Source: an uncultured Pelagibacteraceae bacterium (GTDB lineage Bacteria; Pseudomonadota; Alphaproteobacteria; Pelagibacterales; Pelagibacteraceae). From it: a stretch of DNA of 48,718 nucleotides. Position numbers and translations under genes: made by a program. The stretch is taken from assembly GCA_902629215.1 (NCBI GenBank), contig CACOQC010000006.1:1-48718 (forward strand), given 5' to 3'. The notes beneath the pieces are model-generated. The model did no database searches, was not told where the DNA came from, and saw nothing but the letters and a program-made list of their open reading frames with translations. Shown here piece by piece: positions 41,326-48,718 of the stretch. The stretch's first letter is position 1; every line of letters starts with the position of its first letter.

Positions 41326-42093
41326 ATGAAAAAATTATTTCTTATAGCATTACTTGCTTTTTTACCCTTTTCCTTAAATGCAGAGTCTAATTTAGACAAG
41401 ATTTTATCATCAGGAGTTTTAAAAGTTGGGACAACTGGTGATTGGGATCCTATGACAATGAAAGATCCAGCAACAAATAAATATAAAGGTTTTGATATCG
41501 ATGTAATGAATGAATTAGCAAAAGACATGGGTGTTAAGATAGAGTTTGTACCAGCCGAATGGAAAACGATAGTTTCAGGTATCACATCTGAGAGATATGA
41601 TATTTCTACAAGTGTAACAAAAACTCCAAAAAGAGCCGAGGTAGCAGGTTTTACGGATACATATTATAAATATGGAACTGTTCCACTAGTACTTAAGAAA
41701 AATTTAAAAAAATTCTCAACGTGGGACTCACTTAACAATTCAAATGTAACTATTGCTACTACTCTTGGTACATCGCAAGAAGAAAAAGCAAAAGAATTTT
41801 TTCCAAAATCAAAATTAAACTCCGTAGAAGCTCCTGCTAGAGATTTTCAGGAAGTTTTAGCTGGAAGAGCAGATGGAAATATTACAAGTTCAACTGAAGC
41901 TAATAAATTAGTAATTAAGTACCCACAATTAGCAATAGTTCCTGATGGAGAAAAAAATCCTGCTTTCTTAGCAATGATGGTTCCAAAAGGTGATGATAAA
42001 TGGAACAGTTACGTTAATGATTGGATAAAAAAGAAAAAGTCATCAGGCTTCTTCACTCAGTTACTAGCTAAATATAATCTAAAAAGCTTATAA
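41326..42093 (+). CDS. Amino-acid/dehydratase-like ABC transporter substrate-binding protein
   Basis: Signal peptide; [53 protein letters not shown]. Confidence 0.88.
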   Translation: MKKLFLIALLAFLPFSLNAESNLDKILSSGVLKVGTTGDWDPMTMKDPATNKYKGFDIDVMNELAKDMGVKIEFVPAEWKTIVSGITSERYDISTSVTKTPKRAEVAGFTDTYYKYGTVPLVLKKNLKKFSTWDSLNNSNVTIATTLGTSQEEKAKEFFPKSKLNSVEAPARDFQEVLAGRADGNITSSTEANKLVIKYPQLAIVPDGEKNPAFLAMMVPKGDDKWNSYVNDWIKKKKSSGFFTQLLAKYNLKSL

Positions 42094-42133
42094 TCAATTA
42101 GTAATTAATATTTAATTCTTTATAACTTCAAGA

Positions 42134-42865
42134 GTGAGAAATTTAATTTTTTTACTCTTAATTTTACCTCTTACTTCATGCGGTAAAAGTGAACTTAATT
42201 GGATAATTTTATCTCCTAATAATATGGAGGGATTAACTAATTTAAAATTTTTGTTAAGTGGTTTAACAACAACTATTTTTATCTCTGTAGTTTCAATAAT
42301 CATTTCTATCTTTTTAGGTTTAGTGATTGCGATTCCTTCTTTAGCTAAGAATAAATTTCTAACCTATCTAAATATAGGTTATGTGGAAATAGTAAGAGCA
42401 ATACCTTTATTAGTTCTCATTTTATGGATTTATTATGGTTTACCTATAATGACAGGTATAAGTTTTAGTCCATTTGTCTCTGGTATCATCGCTTTGTCAA
42501 TTAGTGAAAGTGCTTTTCAGGCTGAAATTTTTAGAGCAGGTATTAATTCAATCAAAAAGTCTCAATGGGAAGCTGGAAGTTCACTAGGTTTAAATTTTTT
42601 TAGAAAGTTGAAGTTAGTTATCCTTCCTCAGGCAATTAAGAATATTTTACCAGCAATTGGAAATCAGTTTGTGTATGTTTTAAAGATGTCTTCATTAGTA
42701 TCTATTATTGGTATTGGAGACTTAACAAGAAAAGCTAATGAATTAGTTGTCACAACTTATCGACCTCTAGAAATATATACTTTTTTAATATTAGAATATT
42801 TAGTTTTAATATTGATAGTTTCTTATTTGGTTAGAAAATTAGAAAAAAAATTACAAAAAGACTAG
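42134..42865 (+). CDS. Polar amino-acid ABC transporter permease (HisM/GlnP type) with lipoprotein-like N-terminus; GTG start
   Basis: VEIVRAIPLLVLILWIYYGLP; EAAxxxG loop variant QWEAGSSLGLNFFRKLKLVILPQAIKNILPAIGNQFV; N-terminus MRNLIFLLLILPLTSCGKS. Confidence 0.87.
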   Translation: MRNLIFLLLILPLTSCGKSELNWIILSPNNMEGLTNLKFLLSGLTTTIFISVVSIIISIFLGLVIAIPSLAKNKFLTYLNIGYVEIVRAIPLLVLILWIYYGLPIMTGISFSPFVSGIIALSISESAFQAEIFRAGINSIKKSQWEAGSSLGLNFFRKLKLVILPQAIKNILPAIGNQFVYVLKMSSLVSIIGIGDLTRKANELVVTTYRPLEIYTFLILEYLVLILIVSYLVRKLEKKLQKD

Positions 42866-43341
42866 TTGTTTTTTCTCCAATCCCATGGATACTCAAACTT
42901 CATAGACCACATACCAAGCTTATTTGATTTAGCAAAATCTTCATCAGCAATAAACTTTTTAGAATATTTTCTATATGCAAAAGCATAACCATTTTTGACT
43001 AAATAACTTGATAAACTTAAATCATTTACAAAACATTCAGCGAGTGTTCTTTTATATTGATCTTTTCCTTCTCTAATACAATTAATTTTATTATTAGCAA
43101 TGATCTTAATAAGTAATTCCCTAGCAAGAATACCACATTTTATAATTTCATTATTTTTTGTGCATGTTTGTTTTATTTCAGGAGTATCGATACCACTAAA
43201 ACGAATTTTTTCACCATTTAAATGAATAGTATCACCATCAATAATTTTTATTTCATTTGATTTAACATCAAAATAAGTAAGAAAAAAAAATATTAGACAA
43301 ATACTAATAACTAAAAAGAGATTTGTTTTGTTTAAATACAT
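42862..43341 (-). CDS. Thermonuclease (SNase) family secreted nuclease
   Basis: IIDGDTIHLNGEKIRFSGIDTPEIKQ...DQYKRTLAECFVN..LVKNGYAFAYRKY; N-terminal signal/anchor. Confidence 0.9.
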   Translation of the reverse strand: MYLNKTNLFLVISICLIFFFLTYFDVKSNEIKIIDGDTIHLNGEKIRFSGIDTPEIKQTCTKNNEIIKCGILARELLIKIIANNKINCIREGKDQYKRTLAECFVNDLSLSSYLVKNGYAFAYRKYSKKFIADEDFAKSNKLGMWSMKFEYPWDWRKNN

Positions 43342-44674
43342 TGTTTAGAAAATAACCAATAAATATTAAAACAGCAATTCCCATTGCCCAATTTGTAGCC
43401 ATGATTGTATAGAAAATATCCTCATAATCTCCACCCTTGATATTTATAACATACCATAAGCTCAAAAAAGGAAATGCGGTTAATCTTAATATACTTAAGT
43501 ATAAACTATAAAGAGGCTTCTTAACTGCCTGAAATACTGCAGTAGTAATAAAAAAAACTGGATAAATTGGTCCAATTAATGCTGCAACTTTTAGATAAAT
43601 AGCTCCACTCTCAACTGCTTCTTGATTGTCAGTAAATAGAGAAACAAAAAATTCTGCACCAAAAAATATTATTATTCCTGCTACTGCCATGAATGATGAG
43701 CCAAATAGTAAAGCCTTTGTATAGAGTTCTCTTATTCTATCATAAGCTTTAGCTCCAAAATTTTGTCCACCAATCGAAAGAACAGCTGTATTTAATCCAA
43801 TAACTGGCAGTAAAAAGACTTGTTCTACTCTTAATGCAGCACCATAACCAGCGGTAGCTAGATCACCGAATTGTCCAATGAAATATAAAATATTAAATAT
43901 ACCTACCCCAATAAATAACATACTGAACATAACGGGGACAGCTTGTGTTGTTAATGGTTTTAAATACTCAAACTTAGGAATAAAGCATTGCAATTTTAGA
44001 TATTCTTTTATCTTACAATTATTGACTTTGTAAGCTAGATAGATTGTTCCAATTAACTGTGAAATCACTGTCGCTATTGCTAGTCCAGCTATACCAAAAC
44101 CAGGAATAAATCCATATCCCCATATAAAAAGAGGATTTAAAAAAATATTTAGGAAAAAACTAAATATTAAAACATTTCTGTAACTTCTTGTATCACCTTG
44201 TGCATTTAAAGTTCCGTTTAATGAAATTTGTATCAATACAATAAAAGTTCCATAAAAAATGATATCTAAATACTCTCTTGTTAATGCTATACCAGCAACA
44301 TCGGATCCCATAATACCTAATAAATAATTTGAAGCATTCAAGCCAAATAAGGTTACAAATATTGATACAGTTAAAGCAAAAATCAGAGATTGGGCAATAT
44401 ACATCGAAGCAACTCTTACTTTTTTTTCACCTATTGAATTACCAATTAAAGCATTGGTGGCTGCTCCCAATCCAACACCAACAGCAATAATAGTAAAATA
44501 AATAGGAAATGATTTAGCTATAGCCCCTATTGCTTCTGCAGAAATCCTACCAGCAAACCAAGTATCAACTAAATTATAAAAAGTTTGGAATAATGAACCA
44601 ACACTTGCAGGTATGGTTACCTTTCTTAATAGAGTCCAAATTGGATCTTTAGTTAATTTTATTGATTTAGACAA
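43304..44674 (-). CDS. MATE-family efflux transporter
   Basis: LRKVTIPASVGSLFQTFYNLVDTWFAGRIS; 12-TM pattern; VGLGAATNALIGNSIG. Confidence 0.92.
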   Translation of the reverse strand: MSKSIKLTKDPIWTLLRKVTIPASVGSLFQTFYNLVDTWFAGRISAEAIGAIAKSFPIYFTIIAVGVGLGAATNALIGNSIGEKKVRVASMYIAQSLIFALTVSIFVTLFGLNASNYLLGIMGSDVAGIALTREYLDIIFYGTFIVLIQISLNGTLNAQGDTRSYRNVLIFSFFLNIFLNPLFIWGYGFIPGFGIAGLAIATVISQLIGTIYLAYKVNNCKIKEYLKLQCFIPKFEYLKPLTTQAVPVMFSMLFIGVGIFNILYFIGQFGDLATAGYGAALRVEQVFLLPVIGLNTAVLSIGGQNFGAKAYDRIRELYTKALLFGSSFMAVAGIIIFFGAEFFVSLFTDNQEAVESGAIYLKVAALIGPIYPVFFITTAVFQAVKKPLYSLYLSILRLTAFPFLSLWYVINIKGGDYEDIFYTIMATNWAMGIAVLIFIGYFLNNVFKQNKSLFSY

Positions 44675-44682
44675 AGTTATCC

Positions 44683-45591
44683 TTATTTAAATTCTTTTTG
44701 AAAAATATGTTTTTTTCCAGATTGTTTTGCTTTGTATATCTGACTTTGTCTCATTCTAAAACGTGATTTTTGAGTTTCTGTTAATTTATCGTAACAATTT
44801 GGACAAGAAACTCCCTCTTCATACTTATTTGATCTTTTGTCTTTTGAAGAAATAGGCATTCTACATCCACTACACATAGAATAAGAGCCTAATTTTAATC
44901 CATGTTTTAGACTAATTCTATTATCAAATACAAAACACTCACCTTTCCACAAACTTTCATTTTTCTTTATCTTATTTAGATAATTTAAAATTCCACCATT
45001 TAGTTGATAGATATTTTTAAATCCTTTCTTCTTTAAATAAACAGAAGTTTTTTCACAACGTATTCCGCCGGTACAAAACATTGCTACTGGTTTATTTTTA
45101 TTCAGTTTATTCAAATACTTAGGAAAATCTCTAAAATTAGTTACATTTGGATTTACTGATCTTTTAAAAGTTCCAACCTTATATTCAAAAGGTTTTCTAG
45201 CATCAATTATGTGAGTTTCTTTATTCTTAATTAGTTTATTCCAATTTTTTGGGTCTAAATGAGATTTCATATTTCTCTCTTTAGGATTAATGATTAAATT
45301 CATAGGTACAATTTCTTTTTTAATCTTAACTTTAGGCTTATGAAACGGTTGAAATTTAGATTTAGACTCATTGCTACTATCAAATAGTTTAAATGAGAAT
45401 AAAGATTTTAGTTTTTTAATAGTTTTATCAATATCTTTGACGCTACCAGAAATAGTACCATTTAATCCTTCTTTAGCAATGATTATCGTTCCTCTAATAT
45501 GGTTTGAAATAAGGAACTTCTGTAAAAAAACTTTGTTTTTTTTTAAAGATTTAACCTTTATGAATTTATAAAAACCAAAAACTTTAAACAT
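44683..45591 (-). CDS. trhO: Rhodanese-related tRNA uridine hydroxylase (TrhO / UPF0176)
   Basis: GTIIIAKEGLNGTISG; rhodanese FCTGGIRCEKTSVYLKKKGFKNIYQLNGGIL; C-terminal C..C/CPNC motifs. Confidence 0.92.
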   Translation of the reverse strand: MFKVFGFYKFIKVKSLKKNKVFLQKFLISNHIRGTIIIAKEGLNGTISGSVKDIDKTIKKLKSLFSFKLFDSSNESKSKFQPFHKPKVKIKKEIVPMNLIINPKERNMKSHLDPKNWNKLIKNKETHIIDARKPFEYKVGTFKRSVNPNVTNFRDFPKYLNKLNKNKPVAMFCTGGIRCEKTSVYLKKKGFKNIYQLNGGILNYLNKIKKNESLWKGECFVFDNRISLKHGLKLGSYSMCSGCRMPISSKDKRSNKYEEGVSCPNCYDKLTETQKSRFRMRQSQIYKAKQSGKKHIFQKEFK

Positions 45592-46241
45592 TATAAAACC
45601 CTACAAACAGTCATTCCATCACCTAATGGAATAATTATTTGCTCTACTCTTTTATCTTCAGATACAAATTTGTTAAATTCTCTAATATATATAGTAAATT
45701 TATCATTATTTTTTTCATCAGCTACTTCACCGTGCCATAAAACGTTATCAATAATGATCAACCCATCTTTATTTAATAATTTTAGGGATTTTTCATAATA
45801 TTCCTTATAATTCATTTTATCAGCATCAATAAAAACCATATCAAATTTATTATTTTTTAATTCTTTCAAGCTTTCAAGAGCCGGTTTAATTATTGTTTGA
45901 ATTTTATGATCTTGATTAGCTTTTTTAAAAAAATTTAATGCTATTTTGTTTGTCTCTTCATTTTTATCAAGAGCAATTAGTTTCCCTTCATCAGGTAGGG
46001 CAAGTGAAATTGAGAGAGCACTAAGTCCTGTAAATGTTCCAATTTCAAGAACTTTTTTAATATTTGAAACTTTTATAATTAGATGAAGAAAATGACATTG
46101 TGTAGGATCAATCTGCATTCTTTTGATGTCACCTAAAGTTTTGTTATAATCAATTATCTCTTGTTGAACTGGATGTAAATTTAATCCAAAATCATTTATA
46201 TAATTTTGTAACTTTTCTGTAATATCAAGGTTTGCACCCAT
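45591..46241 (-). CDS. Class I SAM-dependent O-methyltransferase (family 3)
   Basis: KVLEIGTFTGLSALSISLALPDEGKLIALDKN, FDMVFIDADKMNYKEYYEKSL, GLIIIDNVLWHGEVAD. Confidence 0.92.
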   Translation of the reverse strand: MGANLDITEKLQNYINDFGLNLHPVQQEIIDYNKTLGDIKRMQIDPTQCHFLHLIIKVSNIKKVLEIGTFTGLSALSISLALPDEGKLIALDKNEETNKIALNFFKKANQDHKIQTIIKPALESLKELKNNKFDMVFIDADKMNYKEYYEKSLKLLNKDGLIIIDNVLWHGEVADEKNNDKFTIYIREFNKFVSEDKRVEQIIIPLGDGMTVCRVL

Positions 46242-46242
46242 T

Positions 46243-47103
46243 CTACTGAAGTTTTTTCTTTAAAATCTCATTTATAAGTTGAGGATTGGCTTTACCACCA
46301 GAAGCTTTCATTGCTTGACCAACGAAGAAACCAAATAATTTTTCCTTGCCTTGTTTATATTCAATTGCTTTTTCTCTATTGTCATTTATTATTTTATCAA
46401 TTAAAGCCTCTATTGCTTTAGGATCACTTTGTTGTTTAAGTCCTTTTTCTTCAACTATTTTTTGAGGATCTTTATCTCCATCCAACATTAATTCAAATAC
46501 AGTCTTTGCTATTTTTCCTGAAATTGTTCCATTCTTTATCAAGTTAACTAGTATAGCTAAATTCTTTGCACTTACTGGACTTTGAGAAATTTCTAAATTT
46601 TTATTATTTAAAACTGCAAATAATTCACCTGTAATCCAGTTAACTGCTAATTTCATATCTTTGTTCTTACCCATCTTAGCTACAACCTCTTCAAAATATT
46701 TTGCTGTATCGATATCTGAGACTAAAATTGTTGCCTCATATGGTGACAGCTTAAATTCTTCAATAAATCTTTTTTTTTTATCATCTGGTAATTCTGGGAT
46801 ATTATTCTTAAGTTCTTTAACAAATTCATCAGAAACTTCTAAAGGTAACAAATCAGGATCTGGGAAATATCTATAATCATGTGCATCTTCTTTTGATCGC
46901 ATTGATCTTGTTTCATTTTTTTTTGTGTCAAATAATCTTGTCTCTTGATCAATTGATTTACCTTCTTCAATTAAATCAACTTGTCTATTTGCTTCATATT
47001 CAATAGCCATTTGCATAAATTTGATTGAATTTACATTTTTAATCTCACATCTTGTTCCATATTCTTTTGAACCTTTTGCTCTTACAGATACATTTACATC
47101 TGA
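46243..47103 (-). pseudogene. gatB: Aspartyl/glutamyl-tRNA amidotransferase subunit B, 5'-truncated (about 287 C-terminal codons remain)
   Basis: GatB-like sequence from [40 protein letters not shown] to C-terminal YqeY-like domain; upstream of D (47098-47100) the frame is antisense of pyrB. Confidence 0.9.
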
Positions 47104-47251
47104 TGCATTAATTATGCATCCTGGGCCGATGAATAGAGGTATTGAAATAGATACAGTGCTAGCTGATGACATAAACAAGAGTGTAATTAAAGAACAAGTT
47201 GAGCTTGGAGTAGCCGTAAGAATGGCTTGTTTAAAGATATTTTGTACATAA
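47102..47251 (+). pseudogene. pyrB: Aspartate carbamoyltransferase catalytic subunit, C-terminal fragment only (about 49 codons)
   Basis: [47 protein letters not shown] is the ATCase C-terminus; stop abuts the pyrC-like ATG at 47252. Confidence 0.9.
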
Positions 47252-48538
47252 ATGAAAAAACAATATTTTATAAATGCCAACATTGTAGACCCTCATAATT
47301 CAATTAATGAAATTGGAGGATTAATTATAAGCGAAGATGGTAAAATTGAAGCTGTAGGAAAAAAAGTAAATACCAACAACCTTCCAAGTAGAGAAAAGCC
47401 AATAGATTTAAAGGGAAGATATATTTTTCCAGGATTGGTAGATATGAGAGTTTTTGTTGGTGAACCTGGTTATGAATACAAAGAAAATTTTAGAACCTTA
47501 AGTAATGCAGCTTTATCAGGAGGTGTTACCTCTGTCGTTACAATGCCAAATACAGACCCAATTATAGATAATGTATCTATAGTAGATTTTTTAAGAAGAA
47601 GAGGAAGAGATAAATCAAAAATAAATATTTTTCCATGCGCTTCACTTACAAAAAATGTTGAGGGTACGAATATGACTGAATTTGGTCTTTTACAAAGTAA
47701 AGGAATAATCGCTTTCACAGATGGAATAAAAACAATTCAAAACCCTAGATTAATGTCAAGAATAATGAATTCTGCAAAAGATTTAGGTTGTTTAATTATG
47801 CAACACGCCGAGGACTATGAACTTGCGAAGAATGGTATGATAAATTCAGGAATTATTGCCTCTAAACTAGGATTATCCGGTATACCAGAAATTGCAGAAA
47901 GAATTTTAATTGAAAGAGATTTAACATTGTTAGAAAAAGTTAAATGCAGGTATCACATATCTCAATTATCATCACAAAAATCGATTGAAGTAATAAAACA
48001 CAGGAAAGAAATCGTAAAATTTACTTCAGGTGTTTCTATTAATAATCTTTCATTAAATGAAAACGATATTGGAGATTTTAGAACTTTTTTAAAATTATCT
48101 CCCCCATTGAGAAGAGAGGAAGATAGAATTGCATTAGTTGAGGGATTGAAAGATGGTTTGATTGATGTCATTGTTTCTGATCATAAACCAGAAGATGAAG
48201 AGTCTAAAAGATTAACATTTTCACAAGCTGCTACGGGTGCATCAGGAATAGAAACACTATTATCTTTGAGTTTAGAATTATACCATAATGGTTCTCTTAA
48301 ACTTGAAACAATTATAAAAGCTCTAACTTCAAATCCGGCAAAAATATTAAAAATAGATAAAGGTAATTTATCTACAGGGAATGACGCAGACCTATGTATA
48401 GTTGATATTGATAAACCTTGGATTGTAAAAAAAGAAAAATTAGTCTCAAAATCAAAAAATACTTCAATTGAAGATAAAAAATTACAAGGAAAAGTTACTA
48501 ATACATTTGTAAAAGGTAAAGAATTATTTAAGCTGTAG
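47252..48538 (+). CDS. Dihydroorotase-like protein, probably non-catalytic (PyrC')
   Basis: Amidohydrolase/DHOase fold, but HxH is replaced: [13 protein letters not shown]; retains VSDHKPED; adjacent to pyrB. Confidence 0.88.
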   Translation: MKKQYFINANIVDPHNSINEIGGLIISEDGKIEAVGKKVNTNNLPSREKPIDLKGRYIFPGLVDMRVFVGEPGYEYKENFRTLSNAALSGGVTSVVTMPNTDPIIDNVSIVDFLRRRGRDKSKINIFPCASLTKNVEGTNMTEFGLLQSKGIIAFTDGIKTIQNPRLMSRIMNSAKDLGCLIMQHAEDYELAKNGMINSGIIASKLGLSGIPEIAERILIERDLTLLEKVKCRYHISQLSSQKSIEVIKHRKEIVKFTSGVSINNLSLNENDIGDFRTFLKLSPPLRREEDRIALVEGLKDGLIDVIVSDHKPEDEESKRLTFSQAATGASGIETLLSLSLELYHNGSLKLETIIKALTSNPAKILKIDKGNLSTGNDADLCIVDIDKPWIVKKEKLVSKSKNTSIEDKKLQGKVTNTFVKGKELFKL

Positions 48539-48539
48539 T

Positions 48540-48718
48540 ATGGATATTTTTTTAATAGGTATAATTTCATACCTTATGGGTTCTATACCATTTGGGCTTA
48601 TACTCACAAAAATATTTTTAAATAAAGATATAAGAGAAATTGGTTCTGGTAACATTGGAGCTACTAATGCACTAAGAACCGGGAATAAAACTATTGGTTA
48701 TTCCACATTAGTCCTAGA
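48540..48718 (+). CDS. plsY: Glycerol-3-phosphate acyltransferase PlsY, N-terminal part; runs off the right edge
   Basis: [50 protein letters not shown]. Confidence 0.93.
   Translation, partial: MDIFLIGIISYLMGSIPFGLILTKIFLNKDIREIGSGNIGATNALRTGNKTIGYSTLVL

Noticed and set aside
41229-41585. 118-aa minus-strand ORF across soxG and the binding protein gene
   Set aside because: Antisense to well supported genes at both ends
47102-47120. GATGCAT-TAATT-ATGCATC palindrome as a recombination site causing the gatB/pyrB junction
   Set aside because: It encodes DALIMHP of PyrB and is likely native pyrB sequence lying beside, not across, the break
47021-47251. 76-aa plus-strand ORF as an independent gene
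   Set aside because: Its N-terminal third is antisense to gatB; the rest is the truncated PyrB C-terminus
46243-47283. 346-aa ORF taken as a full protein starting [10 protein letters not shown]
   Set aside because: The first ~60 codons are the antisense of pyrB; only the part from about 47103 downward is GatB
48181-48570. 129-aa minus-strand ORF
   Set aside because: Antisense to the pyrC-like gene; low-complexity shadow
1-48718. CRISPR arrays, transposons, prophage structural genes, rRNA genes
   Set aside because: No regularly spaced direct repeats, transposases, phage structural genes or rRNA-like sequences were seen by eye

Overview
AT-rich window whose gene content, gene density and tandem SAM-II/SAM-V-type leader point to a SAR11-like (Pelagibacterales) alphaproteobacterium; this is inference, with no database search run. 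The left edge (1-4.4 kb) is accessory: heptose-nucleotide/surface polysaccharide genes, a glycosyltransferase overlapping a complete tyrosine recombinase by ATGA, a perfect 11-7-11 inverted repeat (dif-like) just upstream of the recombinase, a small membrane ORF, and a GC-rich hairpin-dense segment with an intrinsic terminator that looks like an unassigned structured RNA. The rest is mostly dense core genome: hom, argC, rpsI-rplM, metY with tandem SAM riboswitches, COX15, ihfA/plsX/rpmF, hppA, a riboflavin operon, glyA, hemB, the rnc-lepB-acpS-pdxJ-pyrE-rsh operon, folK/smpB/dapA, slt, tRNA-Ser(GCT), soxBDAG and an amino-acid ABC transporter. At about 47.1 kb a sharp junction joins a 5'-truncated gatB to a 5'-truncated pyrB, which is either an assembly chimera or a deletion through genes expected to be essential. 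Other points of interest are a dihydroorotase paralogue lacking its metal-binding HxH, a RibBA whose GTP cyclohydrolase II zinc cysteines are missing, a shortened RSH protein, and an ABC permease with a lipoprotein-like N-terminus.
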